Assembly (NCBI GenBank): GCA_035317825.1
Contig: DATHGB010000017.1
Coordinates: forward strand, 1 to 37,519
Source of the DNA: Candidatus Saccharimonadales bacterium
GTDB taxonomy: Bacteria; Patescibacteriota; Saccharimonadia; Saccharimonadales; Saccharimonadaceae
DNA: 37,519 nt
Direction: 5' to 3'
The position numbers and the translations under genes were made by a program. The stretch's first letter is position 1, and the number at the start of each line of letters is the position of its first letter. Positions 7,364-13,873 of this stretch are shown here, in pieces. The notes under the pieces are model-generated. The model worked only from the letters and a program-made list of their open reading frames with translations. It did no database searches and was not told where the DNA came from.

Positions 7364-8737
7364 ATGGCTAAAAAAGTAACATTCGACTTTGATCTCATTG
7401 TCATCGGCAGCGGTGCAGGGGGAAGTGCCGCAGCAACTATTGCGGCGCGCGAAGGCAAAAAAGTAGCAATTATCGAAGCTGATACCTTTGGCGGCGACTC
7501 GCCTAACTGGAGTGACGTCCCAACCAAAGCCCTGCTTCACGTCGCGCAGCTTTACGACGAAGCTCGTCACGGCGCACGTTTCGGCCTGCGTTCGGCCACG
7601 CTTGGCTACAACTACCCTTCTTTACGTGCCTGGAAAGATCTAGCCGTCAAACGAACTGGTGCTGGTGGCAACCGTAAATATTACGAAAACGAAAATATCA
7701 CAACCCTACAAGGAACAGCTCACTTTTTATCTCCTCATGAAATAAGCGTTAATCGGCATCACCTTTCTGCCGAGAAGTTTTTGGTCGCGACTGGATCACA
7801 TTGGGTCGCACCTAATATTCAGGGCCTAAAAGACGTCCCCCACCTTACTCCACGAACTATTCTAGAGGCCATGCGCCCACCTAAAAGCCTGTACGTGATT
7901 GGTGGCGGCACGATCGGCGTTGAAATTGCACAGCTAATGGCTATTTTCGGCACAAAAGTATATATTGCCGAGATTGCCTCTCGCCTATTACCCCGTGAAG
8001 ATGAAGAAGTCGGCATACTCATGGAACGCCTATTAAAAGAACAAAAGGGCGTGACAACTCTTACCCAGACCCGAACCCTTGCTGTTGTCAAAGACGGTAT
8101 TGGCAAACGTGTCACCTACACCCGTGGAGGCGTCGAGAAATCAGTTCGCGTCGACGAAGTGCTTATTGCCACCGGCCGTGTACCTACCGTCGACCTGGGG
8201 CTTGAAAACGCCAGTGTGACATATACGCCGAAAGGTATTGAAGTTGACGCAAATCTACAAACCAGTGCCAGGCATATCTTTGCCGCTGGCGACGTACTCG
8301 GTCATAACTCACACACACATACCGCGCTACTCGAAAGCCGCGTGGCTGCTAACAACATCTTGCACAAGACAAAGATTGCTCCAAATTATACTGCAACGAC
8401 ACGTGTTACCTTTACCCACCCAGGGATTGCATCTGTTGGCCTATCCGAAGACGACTGTCTAAAGCGAGACCTGGCTATCAACAAAGCCGTTGCGCCGCTT
8501 AACATCGTGGCCCGTAGCAACACGTCAGATTTTCGTGACGGGTTTGTAAAACTTATCACAAACAAGCATGGTGTCATACTTGGAGGCACAGTTGTAGCGC
8601 CTCACGCAGCCGAGATTATTCACGAAATTGCTTTAGCGGTTAAGCACGAGCTAACCGCAGCGGACCTTGCAGATACGCCACATGCGTTCCTCAGCTGGAG
8701 TGAAGCAGTGCGAGTAGCAGCTGCCAAGCTTAGTTAG
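7364..8737 (+). CDS. Cysteine-less flavoprotein of the disulfide reductase fold
   Basis: A 457-aa FAD/NAD(P)H oxidoreductase with the fold of dihydrolipoamide dehydrogenase and mercuric reductase. The FAD motif GSGAGGSAAA lies at about 14-23, the nucleotide motif VIGGGTIGVEIAQ at about 177-190, ATGRVPTVDLGLEN near 270, and the second FAD motif IFAAGDV near 310, then the dimerization domain. The redox motif usually written GGTCxNxGCxPSK reads GGDSPNWSDVPTK here: both cysteines are gone (Ser and Asp). The C-terminal HPTxSE motif reads FLSWSEA, so the catalytic His is also missing. It cannot be a disulfide reductase; it may be an NAD(P)H oxidase or quinone/dye reductase. AAGGAG lies 10 nt before the ATG. 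Its 3' end overlaps the convergent Nudix gene by 4 nt. Confidence 0.9.
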   Translation: MAKKVTFDFDLIVIGSGAGGSAAATIAAREGKKVAIIEADTFGGDSPNWSDVPTKALLHVAQLYDEARHGARFGLRSATLGYNYPSLRAWKDLAVKRTGAGGNRKYYENENITTLQGTAHFLSPHEISVNRHHLSAEKFLVATGSHWVAPNIQGLKDVPHLTPRTILEAMRPPKSLYVIGGGTIGVEIAQLMAIFGTKVYIAEIASRLLPREDEEVGILMERLLKEQKGVTTLTQTRTLAVVKDGIGKRVTYTRGGVEKSVRVDEVLIATGRVPTVDLGLENASVTYTPKGIEVDANLQTSARHIFAAGDVLGHNSHTHTALLESRVAANNILHKTKIAPNYTATTRVTFTHPGIASVGLSEDDCLKRDLAINKAVAPLNIVARSNTSDFRDGFVKLITNKHGVILGGTVVAPHAAEIIHEIALAVKHELTAADLADTPHAFLSWSEAVRVAAAKLS

Positions 8738-9153
8738 TTGATTTCCGTGCCCATATCAACACAGAATTTATAGATCAAGCGTTCACTAAGCTTGTCGCTG
8801 TCTTTAAATATATGCGGATTAGTAAATGCTATTTCGCTTGCATCGGGGCCTATGCCAAAGTCGTCTGTTTCAGTTCGGACATTGTACACAACCCATAATC
8901 CCCATGTTTCATATTTCGGAATAAAAAATGTTTGTACGCCAATTAACGAGGCGCTAAAATTACCTTCATATGCAATCTCTTCGACAAGTTCGCGACGCAG
9001 GCCTTCTGTGTCTGATTCTCCATGATCAACTCCGCCACCAGGCAGGTCCCAGTTATCGCTTTTTTCTTTGACGACAAGTACTTCGCCTTTTTCATTGCGA
9101 ATAACAGCCTTTAAAGACACTCTGTAGATAGGGGTGGGGTATTTTCCGGACAT
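8734..9153 (-). CDS. Nudix hydrolase
   Basis: A 139-aa Nudix protein. The Nudix box is at about 40-62: GGVDHGESDTEGLRRELVEEI fits GX5EX7REUXEEXGU with the final Gly replaced by Ala. Before it the typical WDLPGGG stretch is present. Such enzymes cleave nucleoside diphosphates linked to another moiety, using Mg2+ held by the REXXEE glutamates. The C-terminal half (TFFIPKYETWGLWVVYNVRTE) continues the standard beta-sandwich. The substrate cannot be predicted. The gene begins 7 nt after an extended -10 box, so its mRNA is expected to have no 5' UTR and no Shine-Dalgarno sequence. Confidence 0.88.
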   Translation of the reverse strand: MSGKYPTPIYRVSLKAVIRNEKGEVLVVKEKSDNWDLPGGGVDHGESDTEGLRRELVEEIAYEGNFSASLIGVQTFFIPKYETWGLWVVYNVRTETDDFGIGPDASEIAFTNPHIFKDSDKLSERLIYKFCVDMGTEIN

Positions 9154-9160
9154 GAGAGAT

Positions 9161-9169
9161 ATTATAACA
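9161..9169 (-). promoter_or_regulatory. Extended -10 promoter for a leaderless Nudix mRNA
   Basis: On the minus strand TGTTATAAT occupies 9161-9169, a perfect TATAAT with its TGn extension. The ATG begins 7 nt after the box, where transcription itself should start. No Shine-Dalgarno sequence fits between them. Confidence 0.65.
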
Positions 9170-9222
9170 TATTTATTGAGGTAGAATGGCGACTAGGGCG
9201 TTAGATTCGGAATCTGCGCGAT

Positions 9223-9266
9223 AACCAAGAAAAATAGCTATCTTGCGATAGCTATTTTTCTTGGTT
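9223..9266 (-). terminator. Perfect 20-bp hairpin at the tRNA-fMet 3' end
   Basis: The arms at 9223-9242 and 9247-9266 are perfectly complementary over 20 bp with a four-base loop; read on the minus strand the loop is GCAA, a GNRA tetraloop. The stem contains AAAAA opposite TTTTT, so it serves as terminator of the minus-strand tRNA unit. The encoded ACCA 3' end of the tRNA (9262-9265) lies inside the upstream arm, so hairpin and tRNA overlap. The same hairpin could stop plus-strand readthrough. Confidence 0.75.
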
Positions 9267-9339
9267 GCGGGGGTAGGATTCGAACCTACGACCTTGTGGT
9301 TATGAGCCACACGAGCTGACCAGACTGCTCCACCCCGCG
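9262..9339 (-). tRNA. Initiator tRNA-fMet (CAU)
   Basis: A 78-nt tRNA with encoded CCA. The acceptor begins CGCGGGG and ends CCCCGCA plus ACCA, giving the C1:A72 mismatch that marks bacterial initiator tRNA. The D-stem GAGC/GCTC carries the A11:U24 pair seen in initiators. The anticodon loop is CTCATAA (CAU), and the stem is TGTGG/CCACA, so pairs 30:40 and 31:39 are G:C but 29:41 is U:A, where the usual initiator has three G:C pairs. It is the last gene of a minus-strand unit and is followed by a hairpin overlapping its 3' end. Confidence 0.92.
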
Positions 9340-9367
9340 GCACTTGGTTAATGATAACAGATGTGGG

Positions 9368-9814
9368 TTAGTTTCGCAAGCCCTTATGGTTGCCTCCAAA
9401 AAGGAAATTGGTCCACTGCTCTATGTTGCTTGGCGGCTGTTGTTTTTTGGCGGTTGTCTTGGGCGTAGCGGCAGTAACACTTTTTGCTGCAGCTGTGTTA
9501 GGAGGCAAAATCAGCACTTTCTCGCCTGGTGAGACTAGCCCTAGATATTTCCTGGCGGAAATTTCTTTAAACTCGCTGCTTTGGTAGTATTTTTGTTCGT
9601 AAGTAAGAGCCTGTGTTTCTAGTTCGGCCAGTTTTTCCTGACGGGTTTTAGCATCTAATTCTTTTTGCAGACCGTAATTACGCTGCATCATACCAATTGA
9701 TCCCCACGCCCAGCTAGCGCCAATAATCAGGGCAACAGCTATTACAACATTATTCATCGTTAGATAACGATGACGCAGATGATAGTAAAATTTCCGGATG
9801 TTTATTTTTTTCAT
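9368..9814 (-). CDS. FtsB/DivIC-like septum formation protein
   Basis: A 148-aa bitopic membrane protein. A basic N-terminus (MKKINIRKFYYHLRHRYL) precedes one membrane helix at about 21-39, then SIGMMQR and a coiled coil from about 47-78 (LQKELDAKTRQEKLAELETQALTYEQKYY). The part SSEFKEISARKYLGLVSPGEKVLIL near 79-103 matches the FtsB/DivIC pattern, in which the coiled coil ends in a short beta segment that contacts the divisome. The C-terminus is low-complexity, rich in Ala, Thr and Pro. Family members form a complex with FtsL and FtsQ/DivIB at the division site. GAGGAA lies 5 nt before the ATG, 10 nt after the tRNA upstream, so the tRNA and this mRNA are processed from one transcript. Confidence 0.8.
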   Translation of the reverse strand: MKKINIRKFYYHLRHRYLTMNNVVIAVALIIGASWAWGSIGMMQRNYGLQKELDAKTRQEKLAELETQALTYEQKYYQSSEFKEISARKYLGLVSPGEKVLILPPNTAAAKSVTAATPKTTAKKQQPPSNIEQWTNFLFGGNHKGLRN

Positions 9815-9824
9815 AATTTCCTCG

Positions 9825-9900
9825 TGGTGGGGGCGGATGGAATCGAACCATCTACCAAGTGGTTATGAGCCGCCTGCTCTAACCGATGAGCTACGCCCCC
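9825..9900 (-). tRNA. tRNA with CAU anticodon, probably tRNA-Ile2
   Basis: A 76-nt tRNA with encoded CCA. The acceptor stem is fully paired (GGGGGCG with CGCCCCC), so it is not the initiator. The loop is CTCATAA. The D-arm to anticodon-arm sequence TTAGAGCAGGCGGCTCATAACC, and the variable loop, closely resemble tRNA-Ile(CAU) of E. coli and B. subtilis, whose C34 is changed to lysidine by TilS. An elongator tRNA-Met cannot be ruled out from this gene alone. The anticodon stem GGCGG/CCACT has a C29:A41 mismatch and a G27:U43 wobble, which is unusual. The ftsB-like gene follows 10 nt after its 3' end. Confidence 0.85.
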
Positions 9901-9909
9901 GTCTGTGGT

Positions 9910-9915
9910 ATTATA
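9910..9915 (-). promoter_or_regulatory. -10 box of the tRNA-ftsB-tRNA unit
   Basis: A perfect TATAAT on the minus strand lies 9 nt before the mature 5' end of the CAU tRNA. No convincing -35 box was found 16-18 nt further upstream. It would drive the tRNA, the ftsB-like gene and tRNA-fMet together. Confidence 0.5.
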
Positions 9916-9940
9916 TCGCAAAACCACCCCTATGGGAATC

Positions 9941-9979
9941 AAAAAAGCCCCTAGGACGATTTGCGCGTCTTTTGGGGCT
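9941..9979 (-). terminator. Terminator of the 72-aa protein gene
   Basis: On the minus strand AGCCCC (9974-9979) pairs with GGGGCT (9946-9951), with an inner GACG/CGTC stem, followed by TTTTTT at 9941-9946. This is a standard intrinsic terminator for the gene ending at 10038, and it separates that gene from the tRNA promoter. Confidence 0.75.
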
Positions 9980-10037
9980 AGTTTGGCACCTGTTTGTTTG
10001 ATACTACTGTATCATCAAACGTGCTTGTGTTTCAAGA

Positions 10038-10256
10038 TTATTTTTGGTCAGTCTTGATCTTGCTAATTGTAAGGAAACCGTTACGTGGGTTTTCTTTAAC
10101 TTCGCGATCTTCTGGAAGATCGGTTGGTTCACCCTTAGCGTTTTTCTCTACTTTAGCGAAAAAGTAAATTGTTTGTGGCTTACCACCGCGCAGTGTGACA
10201 TCAGTCTTGTGCAAGTAGTAAGTAATACCCTTCGAGTTAGTGTGCTTGTAAGCCAT
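10038..10256 (-). CDS. Conserved small protein (MAYKHTNSKG type)
   Basis: A 72-aa soluble basic protein. The start MAYKHTNSKGITYYLHKT followed by TLRGGKPQTIYFFAK is a pattern I recall from short uncharacterised proteins in Patescibacteria genomes; that recollection is unverified. No signal peptide or membrane segment is present. It likely folds as a small beta-sheet protein, and Lys/Arg residues could bind nucleic acid, which is inference. AGGAGG lies 11 nt before the ATG. A TTGACA promoter (10293-10321) and a terminator (9941-9979) show that it is transcribed alone and probably at a high level. Confidence 0.8.
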   Translation of the reverse strand: MAYKHTNSKGITYYLHKTDVTLRGGKPQTIYFFAKVEKNAKGEPTDLPEDREVKENPRNGFLTISKIKTDQK

Positions 10257-10292
10257 AAGTTCTTATACCTCCTATTAGCGTCTTACTTTGCT

Positions 10293-10321
10293 AGAGTACC
10301 GTCTCGGACGCACGGTGTCAA
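10293..10321 (-). promoter_or_regulatory. Promoter of the 72-aa protein gene
   Basis: On the minus strand a perfect -35 box TTGACA (10316-10321) is followed after 17 nt by TACTCT (10293-10298). The spacer holds an ACCGT/ACGGT inverted repeat that could be an operator. The promoter begins just before the stop codon of the 209-aa gene upstream. Confidence 0.65.
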
Positions 10322-10325
10322 CTAT

Positions 10326-10955
10326 TTAAATACCCCTGTAGTGCTGTTTTAATAGCAATCTGAGGACACCGAGGCTAATCAGGCGAACGGCAATAACGAT
10401 GATAATGGCCACGCAGACCAAAACAGACCAGCCTGCAAAATCAGGTGACCAAAGGGGCGAAGCGAAGTTTTGACGGTACAGGTCGGTACTTGGTAGCGTC
10501 ACGTTCTGCACAGGGTCAGGAGAAGGGGGAAATTTGGCTAACTCATCTGCAAAACACTGTACGTATGCCGGTGACCACGCAGTATATTGAGGCTTACACA
10601 CGGCGTCAGCTTTGACGTTCACGTTACCGTTTGGATTGCCGACATTCTTAGCAGCATCAACAACTTTTTGCACGTCACGCCGGTATTGCTGCTCCAGGTA
10701 AAAGACGCCTGTGTCCGCATTCATATGGCTAATCGTATATTGTTGTAAATCATACAATCGATTAGTCATATCGGACGTATTGCCGTACTTGTCAGCAGTA
10801 ATCACCGCCTCTTTTCGCTGCATCATCCCGATGTTATTAAGCCTTAAGAATGTTGCCGCAATGAAGCCCACAAGAAGAAGCACGACAAGTAACTGCCACG
10901 TTTTGATACGCTGCAGTCGTCTAATGCTCTTTTTTACTTGTCTTTTGTCTGCCAC
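10326..10955 (-). CDS. Membrane protein with extracytoplasmic loop
   Basis: A 209-aa protein I do not recognise. A basic N-terminus (QVKKSIRRLQRIKTW) precedes a first membrane helix at about 21-38, then LNNIGMMQRKEAVI. A large polar domain of about 120 residues follows (about 45-165) with two Cys (AVCKPQY and VQCFADEL), which may form a disulfide outside the cell. A second helix is at about 175-198, then a short basic tail. The juxtamembrane motif IGMMQR is shared exactly with the FtsB-like protein encoded downstream, suggesting common ancestry or a common partner. The start is GTG, with AGAGGTGG about 14 nt upstream. An extended -10 lies at 10989-10997. Confidence 0.7.
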   Translation of the reverse strand: MADKRQVKKSIRRLQRIKTWQLLVVLLLVGFIAATFLRLNNIGMMQRKEAVITADKYGNTSDMTNRLYDLQQYTISHMNADTGVFYLEQQYRRDVQKVVDAAKNVGNPNGNVNVKADAVCKPQYTAWSPAYVQCFADELAKFPPSPDPVQNVTLPSTDLYRQNFASPLWSPDFAGWSVLVCVAIIIVIAVRLISLGVLRLLLKQHYRGI

Positions 10956-10988
10956 GTAAGAAATATCCCACCTCTTGCTACTCTTTTT

Positions 10989-11028
10989 ATTGTAGCATGA
11001 GCGTTACTCCTTGGCACGATGATATACT
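10989..11028. promoter_or_regulatory. Divergent extended -10 promoters of the 209-aa gene and murC-like gene
   Basis: On the minus strand TGCTACAAT occupies 10989-10997. On the plus strand TGATATACT occupies 11020-11028, with only 6 nt between the box and the ATG of the Mur ligase gene. The plus-strand mRNA should therefore be leaderless, while the minus-strand mRNA has a short leader. Confidence 0.6.
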
Positions 11029-11034
11029 AACAAT

Positions 11035-12288
11035 ATGAACATCTATTTCTCGGGAATTGGGGGCGTAGGCATAGGACCACTTGCAGAGATAGCATATGAT
11101 GCCGGATATCAGGTGCAAGGATCAGATGCCACCGGAGGGCTTGTCACGCATAAGCTACAGGAACGAGGTATTGCCGTTTCTTTTAACCAAGACGGCACGT
11201 TCCTTCGTACATGTCATAGTGATCGTCCCATAGATTGGTTCGTTCACACTGCCGCCCTCCCTTTTGATCACCCGGAATTGATCTTGGCGCGAGAATTAGG
11301 CATTAAAACGACAAAGCGTGACGAGTTACTTGCACGCATAATCAGCGAGAAGCAGTTAAAACTTATCGCTGTCGCTGGTACGCATGGTAAAACAACGACC
11401 ACAGGCATGCTTGTTTGGATCATGAAAGAGCTTGGAATCCCCGTTAGTTATTCCGTTGGCACAACACTCAGTTTTGGCCCAAGCGGCAAGTTTGATCCCA
11501 ACAGTGAATATTTCATCTATGAGTGTGATGAGTTTGACCGCAATTTATTACACTTCTCGCCTTTCTTGTCACTTATCACCTCGCTAGACTATGACCACCC
11601 AGATACGTACAAAACAGAATCTGACTATATGGATGCTTTTCGTCAGTTCATCAACCAGTCGGATATGGCAATTATGTGGCAGCAAGACGGCACAAAAATT
11701 CAGGCAACGGTAGACGACGGATGGATATTACGCGCTGATGAAGTTATGGACTTAAAACTTCCAGGTGCGCACTATCGTCGTAATGGTACGCTTGTCATAA
11801 AATCCCTGGAATACCTAAGAATCAGTGACGTTAAATCGGTCACGGATATTTTGAATAGTTTCCCAGGAACTGATCGTAGGTTTGAACGCCTAGCCGACAA
11901 TCTATACACTGACTACGGCCACCATCCGGCCGAGATCGCTGCCAACCTGCAGCTCGCCCGTGAGGTGTCTGACCATATTGTCCTCGTATATCAGCCTCAT
12001 CAGAACGTACGCCAGCACGAAGTCAGAAATGACTACACAGACTGTTTTACGCTAGCCGACGAGATATACTGGGTTCCTACCTATCTTTCCCGCGAAGATC
12101 CTACCCTACCTATTCTGACACCTGAAGAGTTAACGCAAAATATCGCAAATAAAGATGCGGTTCATATTGCCGAACTTGACGACGAGTTATGGGATACAAT
12201 CAATGCCGCCCGCAGGTCAGGCAAGCTAGTACTGGCGATGGGTGCCGGTAGCATTGATGGATGGCTACGGTCTAAGCTGACCGTTTAG
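11035..12288 (+). CDS. murC: Mur ligase, MurC-like (UDP-N-acetylmuramate-L-alanine ligase)
   Basis: A 417-aa ATP-dependent ligase of peptidoglycan precursor synthesis in the cytoplasm. The N-terminal Rossmann part has FSGIGGVGIGPLAEIA (residues 5-20). The P-loop AVAGTHGKTTTTG is at about 112-124. The central domain has ECDEFDRNLLHF near 163-174 and the C-terminal domain has DYGHHPAEIAA near 294-304, the counterpart of the MurC signature DYAHHPTEI. MurC and Mpl share these motifs, but Mpl recycles tripeptide and is mostly found in Gram-negative bacteria, so MurC is the better call. It is somewhat shorter than typical MurC (about 450-490 aa). The gene is predicted to be leaderless and overlaps the convergent MazG-like gene by 4 nt. 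Confidence 0.85.
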   Translation: MNIYFSGIGGVGIGPLAEIAYDAGYQVQGSDATGGLVTHKLQERGIAVSFNQDGTFLRTCHSDRPIDWFVHTAALPFDHPELILARELGIKTTKRDELLARIISEKQLKLIAVAGTHGKTTTTGMLVWIMKELGIPVSYSVGTTLSFGPSGKFDPNSEYFIYECDEFDRNLLHFSPFLSLITSLDYDHPDTYKTESDYMDAFRQFINQSDMAIMWQQDGTKIQATVDDGWILRADEVMDLKLPGAHYRRNGTLVIKSLEYLRISDVKSVTDILNSFPGTDRRFERLADNLYTDYGHHPAEIAANLQLAREVSDHIVLVYQPHQNVRQHEVRNDYTDCFTLADEIYWVPTYLSREDPTLPILTPEELTQNIANKDAVHIAELDDELWDTINAARRSGKLVLAMGAGSIDGWLRSKLTV

Positions 12289-12614
12289 CGGTTGTCGCCG
12301 CTTCCCCTTAGCACACCGCGTTCTTTACGGCTCGCGAGTTTTGCGATATTTTTTTCAGCAATTTCCTCAAGAGGAATATCAAAGTGGTCCGCGAGAACCG
12401 CTACGTACCACATGACATCACCTAATTCTTTTTTTAGATCTTCAACGTCGATTGCAGCCATAAAATCATCGTTATCTCGGACGACTTTTTTAACCTTTTC
12501 GGCGATCTCACCTGTTTCGCCAACAAGGCCTAAAACGAGGTGAAAAAATTCGTTCTTTTTGTCACGCGGGGCTGCGGTTCGAAGGGCTGCGGTTTGGTAG
12601 TCATTTAAATTCAT
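12285..12614 (-). CDS. MazG-like nucleotide pyrophosphohydrolase
   Basis: A 109-aa all-alpha NTP pyrophosphohydrolase. The motif GLVGETGEIAEKVKKVVRDN and then LKKELGDVMWYVAVLADHF supply the Glu/Asp side chains (EExxE, ExxD) that bind Mg2+ in the MazG superfamily. The typical role is hydrolysis of non-canonical or excess nucleoside triphosphates. I place the start at 12614 (MNLNDYQT) rather than at the ATG 24 nt upstream, because a TACAAT box lies 6 nt before it, the same spacing as other predicted leaderless genes; the upstream codons overlap that box. Four bases at its 3' end overlap the Mur ligase gene on the other strand. Confidence 0.85.
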   Translation of the reverse strand: MNLNDYQTAALRTAAPRDKKNEFFHLVLGLVGETGEIAEKVKKVVRDNDDFMAAIDVEDLKKELGDVMWYVAVLADHFDIPLEEIAEKNIAKLASRKERGVLRGSGDNR

Positions 12615-12646
12615 ACCTTTATTGTACCGACCAAACACGCAATTTA

Positions 12647-13303
12647 CTATTTTCGCGGGGGAGATGCCTTGACGAAATGAATCGGTAGCCCTTCACCTAC
12701 AAAGCGCTTTTCGTAGGTAGTCATTATTTTATAGGTATCATCCAGATCAGAATCATGCAAATCAAAACCGAGTTCTTCAAGTTGCCATCCCTGCCCAACT
12801 AACTGTTCTAAACTCCACTGAAACAGGTTGGTAGCGTCCGTTTTAAAATATAGTTTTCCGGCTGCCTCAAGAAGCTTCTCGTATATTTCTAAAAACCTTG
12901 GGTGAGTTAACCGGTGTTTCGAACTTCGATCTTTCGGAAATGGGTCAGGAAAGGTAATCCATACGGCATCTAATGTATCCGCAGGGAAAAAGTCTTGCAG
13001 TAAATCGGCACGACCGCGCAAAAAACGTACGTTAGATAGATTTTCCTCGTTGGCTAGCTTTGCTCCTGTTTGCAACCGGTCGGCTTTGACATCGCACGCG
13101 ACAATTTGCTTATATGGCATGTCTCTCGCTAGCGCAACACCAAAAAGTCCAGTCCCTGCACCTATTTCAAGGATATTAGCCTGGGGTTCGTCTTGCCACT
13201 GCTCGGCTTCAAAGCAAAGTGACGAATTAGCAAATAGCGCAAATCTATACTTTTTGCGCTTTCTTGTAATAATAAACTCATCGGGATCTACGTTCCCGCT
13301 CAC
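12647..13303 (-). CDS. trmB: tRNA (guanine-N7)-methyltransferase TrmB
   Basis: A 218-aa SAM-dependent enzyme that methylates G46 in the variable loop of tRNAs. The SAM site is LEIGAGTGLFGVALA at about 45-59. The signature ITFPDPFPKDRSSKHRLTHPRFL near 117-139 is the TrmB hallmark (PDPWPK and KKRH equivalents), and TYEKRFVGEGLPIH occurs near the end. The start is GTG and overlaps the Sua5/YrdC stop by four bases (GTGA), so it is translated together with another tRNA-modification gene. The pair therefore forms a small tRNA-modification operon (t6A and m7G). Confidence 0.93.
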   Translation of the reverse strand: MSGNVDPDEFIITRKRKKYRFALFANSSLCFEAEQWQDEPQANILEIGAGTGLFGVALARDMPYKQIVACDVKADRLQTGAKLANEENLSNVRFLRGRADLLQDFFPADTLDAVWITFPDPFPKDRSSKHRLTHPRFLEIYEKLLEAAGKLYFKTDATNLFQWSLEQLVGQGWQLEELGFDLHDSDLDDTYKIMTTYEKRFVGEGLPIHFVKASPPRK

Positions 13304-13851
13304 CGAAGGCGCTCCATAGTAGATCCTGCAAACGTATAAAGGCGCGATGGCGTATCGTCAGTCACCGTACCGCCATCTACATAAAAATCCACGCTATCGC
13401 CAAAGTACCCTTTGGCTTCGTCAATATTCATAGCGGGCGGAAGCCCTTCGGGATTAGCACTTGGTGCAACGAGAGGGCCTGTTTTATCAATAAGATCACG
13501 AAGTCTTTCATCATCAGGCAACCTATACGCCACCGAGCTTTTACCTCGAGTTATCCAATCAGGCGCACGATGGGACGGCAGAATGATACTGTTTTTGCCA
13601 GGCCAAAGACCGACAAGGCGGTCGCTGATGGACGCATCTATACCATCAAATAGTTGGTCTAGGCGACTGATCATTACGATTGGCGACTTATCATAGGTAC
13701 GGTGTTTCACCGCAAAAACTCGCTCAACGGCCACGTCATTATTCGCCACAGCCACCAATCCATACAGCGTGTCCGTTCTTACAACGCCAATACCGCCCTT
13801 CTTTAGAAGAAGGACAATGTTTTCGTCGAAACTATCAGAATACACAGGCAT
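13300..13851 (-). CDS. Sua5/YciO/YrdC family threonylcarbamoyl-AMP synthase
   Basis: A 183-aa protein of the family that makes threonylcarbamoyl-AMP from Thr, bicarbonate and ATP for t6A37 of tRNAs. The start KKGGIGVVRTDTLYGLVAVA (about 17-36) and KHRTYDKSPIVMIS (about 50-63) carry the basic residues that hold the nucleotide. SVAYRLPDDERLRDLIDKTGPLVAPSANPEG matches the conserved 'R-P ... PSAN' core. It lacks the extra C-terminal Sua5 domain and is of TsaC/YrdC length. Its ATG is 7 nt from a TATATC box that overlaps the promoter of the divergent mscS gene. trmB is coupled downstream. Confidence 0.9.
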   Translation of the reverse strand: MPVYSDSFDENIVLLLKKGGIGVVRTDTLYGLVAVANNDVAVERVFAVKHRTYDKSPIVMISRLDQLFDGIDASISDRLVGLWPGKNSIILPSHRAPDWITRGKSSVAYRLPDDERLRDLIDKTGPLVAPSANPEGLPPAMNIDEAKGYFGDSVDFYVDGGTVTDDTPSRLYTFAGSTMERLR

Positions 13852-13858
13852 TGCACAT

Positions 13859-13866
13859 GATATACT
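13859..13866. promoter_or_regulatory. Overlapping divergent -10 boxes of the Sua5/YrdC gene and mscS
   Basis: The start codons of the two divergent genes are only 22 nt apart. The plus strand has TGATATACT (13858-13866) with 7 nt to the mscS ATG. The minus strand has TATATC (13859-13864) with 7 nt to the other ATG. The two -10 boxes share four base pairs, so two polymerases could not be bound at once. The minus-strand box is the weaker match. Confidence 0.55.
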
Positions 13867-13873
13867 ACCACAT

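Noticed and set aside
9223-9339. Attachment site at the tRNA-fMet 3' end
   Set aside because: The repeated AACCAAG is inverted and part of a terminator stem, and no integrase is nearby.
9798-10001. 67-codon plus-strand frame (MFIFFIISSW...)
   Set aside because: It reads through the CAU tRNA and its promoter on the other strand and has no ribosome site.
13769-13873. Longer N-terminus of MscS from the ATG at 13769
   Set aside because: It would overlap the divergent Sua5/YrdC coding region and run through the promoter; the added residues are not MscS-like.
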